Below the pieces are notes generated by a model. The model had not been told where the DNA came from. It searched no databases and saw nothing but the letters and a program-made list of their open reading frames with translations. The position numbers and the translations under genes were made by a program. A stretch of DNA of 64,000 nt from NCBI RefSeq assembly GCF_000974445.1, contig NZ_BBOJ01000009.1, positions 124,001 to 188,000 on the forward strand, given 5' to 3'. Origin of the DNA: Lentzea aerocolonigenes. Its GTDB lineage: Bacteria; Actinomycetota; Actinomycetes; Mycobacteriales; Pseudonocardiaceae. Below are positions 56,428 through 64,000 of this stretch, in pieces (position 1 is the first letter of the stretch; every line of letters starts with the position of its first letter).

Positions 56428-57396
56428 GTGAGCGAAAACCCCGAACGAACGCATGGCCGGTCGAAGGTGCGTGCCGCGGCGTACTTCTGTTGCGCCGTCG
56501 CCGGTTGCGTGCTGATCCTCGCGGTCGTGGTGGCGTTGGCGCTCACGGCCGACCGGCTGGGCGGTGGTGCCCTCTACTTCGTCGGCCTCGTCGCGGCCCA
56601 CCTGATCTGCCAGCCGATCGGCAGGCACGTCGTCGTCAGGTGCTGGATCGGGTTCAAGCGGAACACCTCGGCAGACGGATGGTCCGCACTCCAGTCCGAT
56701 CCCCGGCGTCCCGTGCTCTACCTGCGCTCGTTCCTGGTCGACGATCTGCTGGCGCGCACCGGTGAGACCGCGCTGGACTACTTCCGGACCGAGGAGGAGC
56801 GGCTCGCCCGCGCGTTCGCCGGGATCGGACCACTGGTGGCGATCGGGCGGCCGGGTGAGCCGCTTCCACCGGCCGGTGCGCCCCGTCTCTACGTCGGTGA
56901 CGACTGGCGGGAGACGGTGCGCGAGCTCCTCGACCGCTCCCAGCTGGTCCTCGTCGGCGCGGGGCGGGGTGAGGGACTGCGCTGGGAGCTCGGCCAGGTC
57001 AGAGCAACCGTCGACCCGCGCCGCGTCGTGGTCCTGCTCCCGTTCGGGAACCGGGAGTACGACAACTTCCGCTCCGACGTGGCCGACCTGTTCCCGCACC
57101 CGCTGCCCGACCTCGCGCCGCTGCCCGAGGCCGACGACCACACGGTCCGGGCAGCACTGCACTTCCGCGAGGACTGGACCGCGGAGCCGGTCCGCCTCGG
57201 CACCGATCGCGCCACCAGCCTCGAGATGGCGCTGCTGCAGCAGCTCGCACCCGTCTTCGCGCACCTGGACGACACCCGTGCACCGGCCAGGCTGCAACGG
57301 CAACGCGATCTGAGGTGGCTGGCGCTGAGCTTGGCCGGTCTCGTCCTCCTGCTGTCCACGGTGTGGGGACTCCTGCGCGTCTTCGTGCTGCGCTGA
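56428..57396 (+). CDS. Membrane protein with TIR/Rossmann-like cytoplasmic domain
   Basis: This 322-residue protein has two N-terminal helices (~17-41 and 47-64), a soluble domain (~85-285) and a C-terminal helix (~297-319). The soluble domain has the pattern PVLYLRSFLVDD, GPLVAIGRPGEPLPPAGAPRLYVGDDW, LVLVGAGRGEGLRWELGQV and VVVLLPFG. This is a repeating family found in bacterial membrane proteins, with a fold that resembles TIR/SLOG Rossmann domains. The conserved Trp-Glu (186-187) sits where a TIR-type NADase Glu would lie. It starts 16 bp after the HTH receptor and is probably cotranscribed. Enzymatic activity is speculative. Confidence 0.75.
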   Translation: MSENPERTHGRSKVRAAAYFCCAVAGCVLILAVVVALALTADRLGGGALYFVGLVAAHLICQPIGRHVVVRCWIGFKRNTSADGWSALQSDPRRPVLYLRSFLVDDLLARTGETALDYFRTEEERLARAFAGIGPLVAIGRPGEPLPPAGAPRLYVGDDWRETVRELLDRSQLVLVGAGRGEGLRWELGQVRATVDPRRVVVLLPFGNREYDNFRSDVADLFPHPLPDLAPLPEADDHTVRAALHFREDWTAEPVRLGTDRATSLEMALLQQLAPVFAHLDDTRAPARLQRQRDLRWLALSLAGLVLLLSTVWGLLRVFVLR

Positions 57397-57410
57397 GACC
57401 CGACCGGACC

Positions 57411-58034
57411 CTACGGCGCGGTGGCGTGGATGCCGGCCAGGACGACGTCGACGATCTTCTCGGCGACCTCGCGGGTGAACGGGTGGCGCCGCCGGTTGAC
57501 GTAGAGGTACACCGGCCCGGACAGCAGCTCGGTGAGGAAGTAGCTGTCGACAGGCGGGATCTCGCCCCTGTCGACGGCACTCTCGAACCGCCGGCGGGCG
57601 GCGGCGAACTGCTGGTCGTAGGCAGCGCGCATCGCCTCGGCCAGATCCGTGTTCGCCGTGGCCGCGACGGTGGCCTGCAGCATGGCGCGGCCGACCGGGC
57701 TCGACAGCCGCTCGGCCAGCGCCACCAGGAAGTCGACGAGATCACGCCGGAGATCGCCGGAGTCGTGCAGAGGCGCGGAGTCCTCCGCGTACCGCAGCAA
57801 CGCGTCTTTCACCAGCTCGGCGCGGTCCGGCCAGTTGCGGTAGACGCTGTTCTTGTTGACGCCGGCGAGCTCGGCGATCTCCTCGTAGCGCAGGCCGGTC
57901 ATGCCGTCGCGGGCAACGAGCTCCATCGTCGCCGCGAGGATCTGCGATCGCACCCGAGCGTTGCGGCCGCCCGGTCGCGCTGCCGGTCGTGCGCCGGCGT
58001 CGGTCGGCTCCGAGGTCTGCAGGTTCTCCGGCAC
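57411..58034 (-). CDS. TetR-family regulator
   Basis: This 207-residue protein has an Ala/Pro-rich leader of ~25 residues, an HTH at ~30-75 (LRYEEIAELAGVNKNSVYRNW) and a helical ligand domain. The GTG at 58034 gives the shortest plausible start. It is divergent from the hydrolase/monooxygenase pair, with a perfect 27-bp palindrome 59 bp upstream of its start, and is its likely repressor. Confidence 0.9.
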   Translation of the reverse strand: MPENLQTSEPTDAGARPAARPGGRNARVRSQILAATMELVARDGMTGLRYEEIAELAGVNKNSVYRNWPDRAELVKDALLRYAEDSAPLHDSGDLRRDLVDFLVALAERLSSPVGRAMLQATVAATANTDLAEAMRAAYDQQFAAARRRFESAVDRGEIPPVDSYFLTELLSGPVYLYVNRRRHPFTREVAEKIVDVVLAGIHATAP

Positions 58035-58092
58035 GCCCCGATTCTCACACCTCCTGCACGTGCCGGTGGACAGCTCGGTCGATCAAGGCTAG

Positions 58093-58119
58093 CTTAAAGA
58101 GACGAACTGTCTCTTTAAG
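58093..58119. promoter_or_regulatory. 27-bp palindrome, TetR operator
   Basis: CTTAAAGAGAC-GAACT-GTCTCTTTAAG has perfect 11-bp arms and ends 10 bp before the hydrolase start at 58130, on the other side from the divergent TetR gene. Confidence 0.85.
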
Positions 58120-58129
58120 GGGTTGAGGT

Positions 58130-58921
58130 GTGACCACGTCAGTCGGCACGGTCGAGGCCGGTGCGATCAAGATCGCCTACGCGGAGTCCGGCGCCGGCGA
58201 GCCGGTGGTCCTGGTGCACGGCGGCGAAAGCACGCACGTCCAGTACGACGCGTTCCGGCCCCTGCTGGGCGACGGCATCCGTGCGATCGCCTACGACCAG
58301 CGCGACTCCGGGGCGACGGTCAACCCACCCGGCCCGTACGGCATCCCCGACCTCGCGGAGGACTGCGTCGCGCTGATCAGGGGCCTCGGGTGCGAACGGG
58401 CGCACGTCTTCGGATCCTCGTTCGGCGGCTTCATCGCCCTGCAGGTCGCGGTGTCGGCACCCGACGTCGTGCAGTCGCTGACCGTCGGCGCCACCTTCGC
58501 CGACGCCTCGGCTCTGCGGGCACCTGTGGCGTCCGAGATAGTCGCGCTGTCGCCGGCGCGGCGCGACGCCCGGATGCTTGCCTTCGCCCTGTCCGAACGC
58601 GGGCAGGCGGACGCGGAGGTGGTCGCGAAACTCCGGGCGATCCTGGTCCACCGCTCACCGGAGGCGGACGCCCGGCGACTGGCCGCGGTTGCGGGCTTCG
58701 ACCTCACCGGCCGCCTGTCCGAGATCACGGCGCCGACTCTGCTCGTCTACGGCGAGGACGATCCCGTGGCCACTCCCGAGGTCGGACGGAAGATCGCCGG
58801 CGTGATCCCGGGGGCGAGGCTGGAGGTGGTTCCAGGCGCACGCCACGGGATCACGGTGGAGTTCGCCCAGGAGACCGCCCGGCTGCTCCGCGAGTTCGTG
58901 CTCGCCCACCCGTCCCGATGA
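58130..58921 (+). CDS. Alpha/beta hydrolase
   Basis: This 263-residue alpha/beta hydrolase has LVHGGES as oxyanion loop, the nucleophile in VFGSSFGGFIAL, the acid in VYGEDDPVATP and the His in VPGARHGITVEF. There is no signal peptide. It is the first gene of a two-gene unit with an FAD monooxygenase 33 bp downstream, under the palindrome at 58093. A hydrolase-monooxygenase pair repressed by TetR is typical of detoxification or modification of a small aromatic or polyketide-like compound. Confidence 0.9.
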   Translation: MTTSVGTVEAGAIKIAYAESGAGEPVVLVHGGESTHVQYDAFRPLLGDGIRAIAYDQRDSGATVNPPGPYGIPDLAEDCVALIRGLGCERAHVFGSSFGGFIALQVAVSAPDVVQSLTVGATFADASALRAPVASEIVALSPARRDARMLAFALSERGQADAEVVAKLRAILVHRSPEADARRLAAVAGFDLTGRLSEITAPTLLVYGEDDPVATPEVGRKIAGVIPGARLEVVPGARHGITVEFAQETARLLREFVLAHPSR

Positions 58922-58954
58922 GTCCCGCTCGTCATCACCGTTGTGGAGAAACAC

Positions 58955-60070
58955 ATGAAGATCCTCGTCTCCGGCGCGGGCGTCGCCGGCCTCTCACTCG
59001 GGCGCGTCCTCGGGGTTCGCGGGCATCAGGTCACGATCGTCGAGCTCGCCGACCGGTTGCGCGGCAACGGTTCTCCCATCGACGTCCGCGGCGACGCGAT
59101 CGAGGTCGCCGCGAAGATGGGCATCCTGCCCGCGATCCGCGACGCGCGGATCCGCATGACCGAGCAGGTGCACTTCGTCGACGAGAACGGCACGGCCGTC
59201 GGCCGGTTGCCCGCCGACATCGGCGACTCGCCCGACGACATCGAGATCGCCCGCGAGGACCTGTCCCGAATCCTGGCCGACGCACTGCCGGACGCCGTGG
59301 ACCTGCGGCTGGGCGAGTCGGTGACCACGATCGCCGCCGACGACGGCCGGGTGGACGTCCGCTTCGCCTCCGGCCGTTCGGAGAGTTTCGACCTCGTCCT
59401 GGGCGCCGACGGCCTGCACTCGGCGGTGCGGCGGCTCGTGTTCGGTCCGGAGCGGAACTGGATCCGGCACCTCGGCCTCTACACCGCCATCACCGACATG
59501 CCCGGTGAGGCCGACGCCGAAGCCGAGCGGATCAACCCGATGTTCAGCAGTCCGGGGCACCTGGCCGGCATCGCCCGGTTCAAGGACAGGGCGATCGGTC
59601 TGCTGATGTTCGCGTCCGATCCCCTCGACTACGACTACCGCGACGTCGAAGCGCAGAAGCGGATACTGCTCGACCAGTTCGCCGACTGTCGCTCGTGGAG
59701 GGTCCCGGCCATCCTCGACGCGGTGCGCGCCGATCCCGACCTCTACTTCGACTCGGTCAGCCAGATCCACCTGCCGGCCTGGCACCGCGGCCGGGTCGCG
59801 CTCGTGGGTGACGCGGCCCACTGCGCGTCCCCTCTCGCGGGCCGGGGCACGTCCCTGGCGCTGACGGGAGCCCAGTTCCTCGCCGAGGAGCTCGAGCGAT
59901 CGGGTGGTGACCACGTCACGGCGTTCCCGCGGTACGAGGCCCGCCAGCGGCCGTACGTCGACTTCGCCCAGGGCACGGTCGAAAGTGGTGGTGCGCTTCT
60001 CGTGCCACCGACTCGGGAAGCGATCCTCGCGCGCAACCAGCTGCTCCAGCCGGTCGCGGGCGGCCGGTAG
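58955..60070 (+). CDS. FAD-dependent monooxygenase
   Basis: This 371-residue PHBH-class flavoprotein has VSGAGVAGLSLGRVLG at the N-terminus, VLGADGLHSAVRR for the DG motif, and LVGDAAHCASPLAGRGTSLALTGA for the second FAD site. It resembles tetracycline-destructase/TetX-like and polyketide hydroxylases in length and motif order. The ATG at 58955 was chosen because GGAG lies just upstream; GTG 58943 would add four residues. It follows the alpha/beta hydrolase in the same transcript. Confidence 0.91.
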   Translation: MKILVSGAGVAGLSLGRVLGVRGHQVTIVELADRLRGNGSPIDVRGDAIEVAAKMGILPAIRDARIRMTEQVHFVDENGTAVGRLPADIGDSPDDIEIAREDLSRILADALPDAVDLRLGESVTTIAADDGRVDVRFASGRSESFDLVLGADGLHSAVRRLVFGPERNWIRHLGLYTAITDMPGEADAEAERINPMFSSPGHLAGIARFKDRAIGLLMFASDPLDYDYRDVEAQKRILLDQFADCRSWRVPAILDAVRADPDLYFDSVSQIHLPAWHRGRVALVGDAAHCASPLAGRGTSLALTGAQFLAEELERSGGDHVTAFPRYEARQRPYVDFAQGTVESGGALLVPPTREAILARNQLLQPVAGGR

Positions 60071-60104
60071 CCGGACGAGGTGCGCGCCCGGCTCCAGCCC
60101 GTGG

Positions 60105-60710
60105 TCAAGTGGAGCGCGATCCGTGCCCGCCCAGCGCTCCCACCACCGCCCGAACCACCAGCTCGGCCTTGGACCTCCCGGCCTGGACGAGATCGGTGGC
60201 GTCCTCCGGCAGCTGGTCGGCCTCCTGCAGCAGGGCCAGGTAGACCTGGCGGCACCAGTCCGCGCCCGTGGCGGTGATCTCACCCGCCTCGCGCAGCTGG
60301 GCGAAGACCTCCTCGAGCCCGGCCGCGACCTCGGGGGTCAGCCCGCCGTGGCACCCGGTTTCGTCGCTCATGAGCTCCATGGCGAACCGGTGGCCGGCCT
60401 TGAGCTCGAAGACGATCTCGGTGAGGCGCCGGAAGGCCACGAGTGGAGGTGCCCCGTCCGCCCGCGACTGGTCGAGTGCCGTGAGGTAGCGCTGGTTGAG
60501 CTGCTCGGTCAACGCCTCCAGCAGTGCCCGGCGTGAGGCGAACCGCCGGTGCACGGTGGCACGGGTGAGCCCGGCCGCCTCGCCGATGCGTTCCAGCGAC
60601 GCCGCCGGATCTGCGGCCAGCACCTCCTCGGCGGCCGCGAGGATCCGCGCGGTGTTGTGCTCCGCGTCCGCTCGCAGTCGCCGCCCCGTGTCTCTGCCCG
60701 CCGTTGCCAC
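60105..60710 (-). CDS. TetR-family regulator
   Basis: With the GTG at 60710 this is a 201-residue protein; a further in-frame GTG at 60725 would add five residues but would run into the operator. HTH at ~20-60 (SLERIGEAAGLTRATVHRRF) and a helical ligand domain. It is divergent from the SDR gene, with TGATAC/GTATCA half-sites in between. Confidence 0.88.
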   Translation of the reverse strand: MATAGRDTGRRLRADAEHNTARILAAAEEVLAADPAASLERIGEAAGLTRATVHRRFASRRALLEALTEQLNQRYLTALDQSRADGAPPLVAFRRLTEIVFELKAGHRFAMELMSDETGCHGGLTPEVAAGLEEVFAQLREAGEITATGADWCRQVYLALLQEADQLPEDATDLVQAGRSKAELVVRAVVGALGGHGSRST

Positions 60711-60717
60711 TCGGAAA

Positions 60718-60767
60718 TGATACACGCCAGTATCACTTATTGCGCTAACTGTGACAGCTGTGTATCA
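60718..60767. promoter_or_regulatory. TetR-type operator half-sites
   Basis: TGATAC-ACGCCA-GTATCA (60718-60735) is a perfect 6-bp inverted repeat. A further GTGTATCA at 60760-60767 pairs with TGATACAC at 60718-60725. They lie in the gap between the TetR and SDR genes. Confidence 0.7.
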
Positions 60768-60791
60768 CTTAAGGGGAGGAGGTACTACAAC

Positions 60792-61580
60792 ATGGACCTG
60801 CAGCTGGAAGGCAAGCGAGTGCTGGTCACCAGAGCCAGCAAGGGAATCGGACTGGCGATCGTCAAGGCCTTCACCGCGGAGGGCGCGTCGGTCGTGGCCA
60901 CCGCCCGCCGCTCGACGTCCGAACTGGAGCGCACCGGGGCCGTCTTCATCCCGGCCGATCTGTCCACATCAGACGGACCGCAGCGGGTGGTCGAGACCGC
61001 GCTGGCCCAGAACCCGCAGCTCGACGTGCTGGTGAACAACGCGGGAGGAGGCGACCCGTCGGACGAACTTCTCGAAGACCCGTTCAGCGGTGACGACGAC
61101 ACCTGGGCGAACGTGTTCGCGTTGAACCTCAACGCGGCTGTCCGCACCACGCGGGCCGCGCTGCCGGCACTCGCGAAGGCGCGGGGCGCCGTGGTGAACA
61201 TCAGCTCCAGCAGTGCCCGCGACCCGCACACCGCGCCGTTGCCCTACGCGGCGGCCAAAGCCGCGCTCAACACCTTCACCCGCGGCCTCGCCGAGGCGGC
61301 GGCACGGATGGGTGTCCGGATCAACGCCGTCACCCCCGGTGGCACGCGGACCGAACTGCTGGTGGGCGAGGACGGGTACGCCGCACAGATCGCGGCACGG
61401 ATGGGCGTGGAGCACAGCGATCTGATCGCGACACTGCCCCAGCAGATCGGCATGCTGACCGACGAGCTGATCGACCCGGACGAGATCGCCCGCGCGGTGG
61501 TACTGCTCGCCTCTCCCACCATGCCGAGCGCCATCGGGTCGAACTGGACCGTCCACGGTGGAGCGATGAAGTCCGCCTGA
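60792..61580 (+). CDS. SDR-family oxidoreductase
   Basis: This 262-residue classical SDR has the cofactor loop VTRASKGIG (Arg in place of the first Gly), VNNAGGG, Ser in NISSSSARD and the catalytic YAAAK. ATARRST after beta-2 suggests NADP. The ATG at 60792 follows a strong AGGGGAGGAGG. It is alone in its transcript, ends at a hairpin, and is controlled by the divergent TetR. TetR-SDR pairs of this type often handle exogenous carbonyl compounds. Confidence 0.92.
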   Translation: MDLQLEGKRVLVTRASKGIGLAIVKAFTAEGASVVATARRSTSELERTGAVFIPADLSTSDGPQRVVETALAQNPQLDVLVNNAGGGDPSDELLEDPFSGDDDTWANVFALNLNAAVRTTRAALPALAKARGAVVNISSSSARDPHTAPLPYAAAKAALNTFTRGLAEAAARMGVRINAVTPGGTRTELLVGEDGYAAQIAARMGVEHSDLIATLPQQIGMLTDELIDPDEIARAVVLLASPTMPSAIGSNWTVHGGAMKSA

Positions 61581-61589
61581 CTCGTGCAA

Positions 61590-61614
61590 GGGGAGGCCTG
61601 GGCCCGGCCTCCCC
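61590..61614. terminator. Bidirectional terminator hairpin
   Basis: GGGGAGGCC-TGGGCCC-GGCCTCCCC, with flanking CGTGC/GCACG that can extend the stem, lies between the convergent SDR (ends 61580) and the ricin-lectin gene (ends 61627). Confidence 0.8.
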
Positions 61615-61626
61615 GGCACGATGCGG

Positions 61627-63492
61627 CTACTTGAGCGGCGTGCCGCCCGAGTTGTGGTACGCGATCGTCTTGTTGATCAGGTTCCCGCCGTCGGACTCGA
61701 CCGTGGTCTGTTCCTGCTGCCCCGGGCCGAACAGGAGGGCGGCGATGTGCGAGTTCGCCACCTGGTCGAGGTGCGAGAAGAACCAGTCGACCTTGTCGTC
61801 CTTGTAGTGGCCGAAGGTGTTGTTCTGCGCCGCGTTGCCCAGGGGGATCTGCCACAGGACCACCGGCTTGCCCACCGACTCGGCCATCGTCTTGTAGAAC
61901 GCCAGCTGGGCGGCGGCCTTCTGGTCGGTCCAGAAGTAGTCGAGGCCGCCGTGGGCGGGCTGCGCGTACCAGCCCGCGTCGCGGTCCGACACGTCGGTGG
62001 CCAGGAAGTCGGCGTTCTGTGCGCCGAGGCGGGCGTAGTCCGTGACGCACTGCTGGGTGTTCTGCTGCCAGTCGAAGCAGGACAGGTGCAATCCCGCGGC
62101 GGTGTTCGGCGCGTACTTGTGCGCCATGTCGATCAGGCAGCGGGCGAGCCCGGCGGCGCTGTCCTCGTGCGATCCGCAGTCCGTCGGATTCGCTGCCTTG
62201 ACCTGCGCGGCGATCTTGTGCGGGTCGCCGAGCGACCGGGCGAAGCCCCAGAAGTCGGGCTCGATGTCGATCATGTCGTGCGAGGTGCCGATCTTCTGGA
62301 GGAAGAAGCGGTAGTCGTTCAGGTACCGGGTGAGCAGGTCGGCCCTGTTGATGGCCTTGACCTCACCCGGACCATCGCCCTCGCCCGCGAGATCGCCGAG
62401 GTCGCGCAGCGAGTACCAGGTCCAGAGGAACTTCTGCGGGCGTGGGCTGCCCTTGTAGGTCGCCTGAGCTGCCTTGGAGTCCCGCCAGGTCACATACGTG
62501 CCGGGCGCCGTGGTGCTGCCGTTCCAGCAGCCCCACCAGCTCGTCCACGCGTCCTGGCAGCGGGCCGCCGTGTAGTAGTCAGACGAGGGCGCGGGCTGGC
62601 TGTGCACGTAGGCGTACTGCACGTCGAACGGCGCGGCGTTCGCCGAGGTGTCGTTCATCATCCCGCCGATGAGCACCTTGTTGCTGCCCATGAAACTCTT
62701 CGCCGAGCTGCCGCCGGGGGCGACCGTGGTCGTCGGAGCCGCCGACGTCGGCTTGGTACCGCTCGGAGCCTGGCTCGCCGGAGCGCTGCTGCCCGGCGTG
62801 GCAGTAGTGGTGGGCGCGGCGTTGGTGCTGGAGCTGCCCGCGTTCCCGGTGCCGCTGATGCTGCCGGCCGGGACGAGCTGCCACTGCTGGTTGGCGCCGT
62901 TCCAGTCGTGGTACAGCGCGATGCGGCCCCCGTCGGCCTTGGAGCCGATCGGGACCTCGACGGCCTTGTCGTTGAAGCGGTTGATCAGACGCACGTAGCT
63001 GTCCGACGACTTCTTCAGGTGGAACTGCTGGTTGGCGCCGTTCAGATCCTTCCACTGCACCACCTGGGAGCCTTCGGCCTTCGACCAGCCGTAGTTGTCC
63101 AGCACCTTGCCGGAGTACCGGTTCTGCAGCCGGTAGTTCCCGTCACCCGCCTCGATGAACTTCCACTGCTGGTTCGCCCGGCCGGTGCGGCTCCACTGGA
63201 CCACCGGGGCGCCGTCGTACGCGGCGTAGCCGTAGTCGTCCAGCACCTGGCCGGTGCTGCGGTTGACCAGCAGGTACCAGAAGCTGCTGTCCACGGTTTC
63301 CGCCGAGGCCGTGCTGACCACGGCCACGGAGCTGCCCACGACCGCCAGGCCGACGGCCGCCCAGAAACCCCGACGCTGGTACAACCGACGACGGCGATGC
63401 GCCTGCGACCGCCTGAGAACAGCCGATGCGCGACTGCGGCGGGCGCGGCCGCCGTGTTCCGCCTCCGGGGGCGTGGATGGGCGGGGAAACAT
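61627..63492 (-). CDS. Secreted ricin-B lectin protein with unknown C-terminal enzyme-like domain
   Basis: This 621-residue protein has a long Arg-rich n-region and one helix (~42-62), consistent with a long Sec signal ending TASA. Residues ~70-208 are a beta-trefoil lectin (CBM13) with NQQWKF, NQQFHL and NQQWQL. A Ser/Thr/Pro/Ala linker follows (~210-268). Residues ~270-621 look like a TIM barrel: MIDIEPDFWGF, GLHLSCFDW, LDYFWTDQK and VVLWQIPLG fall on successive strands. I cannot assign a GH family. The acidic IDIEPD strand is a candidate catalytic site. The ATG at 63492 has AAGGAG upstream. Confidence 0.82.
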   Translation of the reverse strand: MFPRPSTPPEAEHGGRARRSRASAVLRRSQAHRRRRLYQRRGFWAAVGLAVVGSSVAVVSTASAETVDSSFWYLLVNRSTGQVLDDYGYAAYDGAPVVQWSRTGRANQQWKFIEAGDGNYRLQNRYSGKVLDNYGWSKAEGSQVVQWKDLNGANQQFHLKKSSDSYVRLINRFNDKAVEVPIGSKADGGRIALYHDWNGANQQWQLVPAGSISGTGNAGSSSTNAAPTTTATPGSSAPASQAPSGTKPTSAAPTTTVAPGGSSAKSFMGSNKVLIGGMMNDTSANAAPFDVQYAYVHSQPAPSSDYYTAARCQDAWTSWWGCWNGSTTAPGTYVTWRDSKAAQATYKGSPRPQKFLWTWYSLRDLGDLAGEGDGPGEVKAINRADLLTRYLNDYRFFLQKIGTSHDMIDIEPDFWGFARSLGDPHKIAAQVKAANPTDCGSHEDSAAGLARCLIDMAHKYAPNTAAGLHLSCFDWQQNTQQCVTDYARLGAQNADFLATDVSDRDAGWYAQPAHGGLDYFWTDQKAAAQLAFYKTMAESVGKPVVLWQIPLGNAAQNNTFGHYKDDKVDWFFSHLDQVANSHIAALLFGPGQQEQTTVESDGGNLINKTIAYHNSGGTPLK

Positions 63493-63843
63493 GCCGATGC
63501 TCTCCTTCAACCGCTGCCTCTGCCGAGACCTCTGTCCGGACACCACCCAGTTGCCGCCGCCCCTCGCAAAGGTTGCCCCGGACCGCCAAGTTTTTTCGGG
63601 CACCGCGCGCCGGCCGGCCTGCTCGGCGTTCATCAGGATCTGCTCGGCGTCGGTCTGCCCCTGCGCGGTGAGTCGCTTGCCGAAGATCCGGCGGAAGCCG
63701 AGCTCCTCAGCGGCCCTCCACATCCCGTGCGCTGGTGAGCGATCTTCAGCTGACAGGAATACGCGCGAAGGCGAATGGTGCCGGCCTCTCGTCAAGCCGA
63801 CGCTCTTGGAGCGACAACGTTTCCAGAGACAGGAGGCAGGACG
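63493..63843. other. Gene-free divergent region
   Basis: This 351-bp stretch lies between the ricin-lectin gene and the exported-protein gene at the right edge. The minus-strand frame continuous with the lectin gene encodes a peptide-like stretch (AEELGFRRIFGKRL, TDAEQILMNAEQAG) without a ribosome site. It may be a remnant or a longer N-terminus. No strong operator is visible. Confidence 0.4.
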
Positions 63844-64000
63844 ATGTCGATCACACGCAGGAGGTTGGCCCATCCGCTCATCGGCGCTGCGGTCGCGACA
63901 GCGGTTCTCGGCCTGGCCGCGGCGCCGTCTGTTGGCGCACAACCGGTTGCCGCGACAGCGCAGGTCGTGCCGGGCGCGCAGGTCCCGCTGGGGTCGCGGT
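63844..64000 (+). CDS. Exported protein, N-terminus only
   Basis: An ATG at 63844, preceded by AGGAGGCAGG, opens a frame that runs off the right edge. The 52 visible residues are a signal peptide (MSITRRRLAHPLIGAAVATA...) with an Arg-Arg start and an AxA site near SVGAQ, followed by an Ala/Val-rich start of the mature protein. TRRRLAH resembles a weak Tat motif. The function cannot be told. Confidence 0.75.
   Translation, partial: MSITRRRLAHPLIGAAVATAVLGLAAAPSVGAQPVAATAQVVPGAQVPLGSR

Overview
This is about 64 kb of high-GC actinomycete chromosome. GTG and TTG starts are frequent, ATGA/GTGA stop-start overlaps are common, and most ORFs have long antisense shadows. The family content (secreted CBM2 cellulases with Thr/Pro linkers, a CebR-type cellobiose regulon, many TetR regulators, a YhgE/Pip-MMPL exporter) suggests a saprophytic soil actinobacterium, most likely of the Pseudonocardiaceae (Lentzea/Saccharothrix-like). 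That placement is inference from family content, not from a marker gene. I found no rRNA, tRNA, CRISPR array or insertion sequence.

Layout. 1-5.4 kb: a VWA / zinc-ribbon / membrane-anchored operon cut by the left edge, small membrane proteins, and a secreted beta-propeller protein divergent from a TetR across a 30-bp palindrome. 5.5-14.5 kb: a lipoprotein, then a six-gene minus-strand aromatic-catabolic operon (cyclase, FAD monooxygenase, extradiol dioxygenase, fumarylacetoacetase-family hydrolase, SDR, C-C hydrolase-like protein) with a divergent LysR regulator and an MFS transporter. 14.5-33.2 kb: a polysaccharide-degradation island with GH78, GH5-X2-CBM46, a LacI regulator with its own operator, an SNase-like-CBM2 lipoprotein, an orphan HTH regulator, two GH6 cellulases, GH48, GH12 and GH44. 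33.2-39.6 kb: a second catabolic operon (DapA-family enzyme, amidohydrolase, FAD hydroxylase, two alpha/beta hydrolases) with a divergent TetR. 39.7-45.4 kb: cebR, a GH1 beta-glucosidase and the cebG/cebF/cebE cellobiose importer. 45.5-53.7 kb: an amidohydrolase-TetR pair divergent from an MMPL exporter fused to a P-loop domain, a frameshifted YhgE/Pip gene, a methyltransferase and a TetR. 53.9-64 kb: a secreted protein, an HTH-membrane-glycosidase-like receptor followed by a TIR-like membrane protein, two TetR-controlled oxidoreductase/hydrolase units, and a ricin-B lectin exoenzyme.

How it works together. Four identical CTGGGAGCGCTCCCAG palindromes, matching the known CebR operator, lie upstream of the GH6 pair, upstream of GH48, and twice upstream of cebE. 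This ties crystalline-cellulose attack (GH6 exo and endo, GH48, probably GH12 and GH44), cellobiose import (CebEFG) and intracellular cleavage (GH1) to one repressor encoded in the same window. The import ATPase (MsiK in streptomycetes) is not here. GH5 appears to be under a different LacI protein with a different palindrome.

The most novel candidate is the pair at 54.7-57.4 kb. The first gene encodes a single-pass protein with a cytoplasmic HTH and an extracellular glycosidase-like domain in which both catalytic glutamates appear to be lost. It is followed 16 bp later by a membrane protein with a Rossmann/TIR-like domain. I read it as a possible glycan-sensing one-component system. Other points of interest are a CBM2 fused to a catalytically degenerate nuclease fold, the MMPL/P-loop fusion, and a 10-bp tandem duplication that breaks the YhgE/Pip gene.
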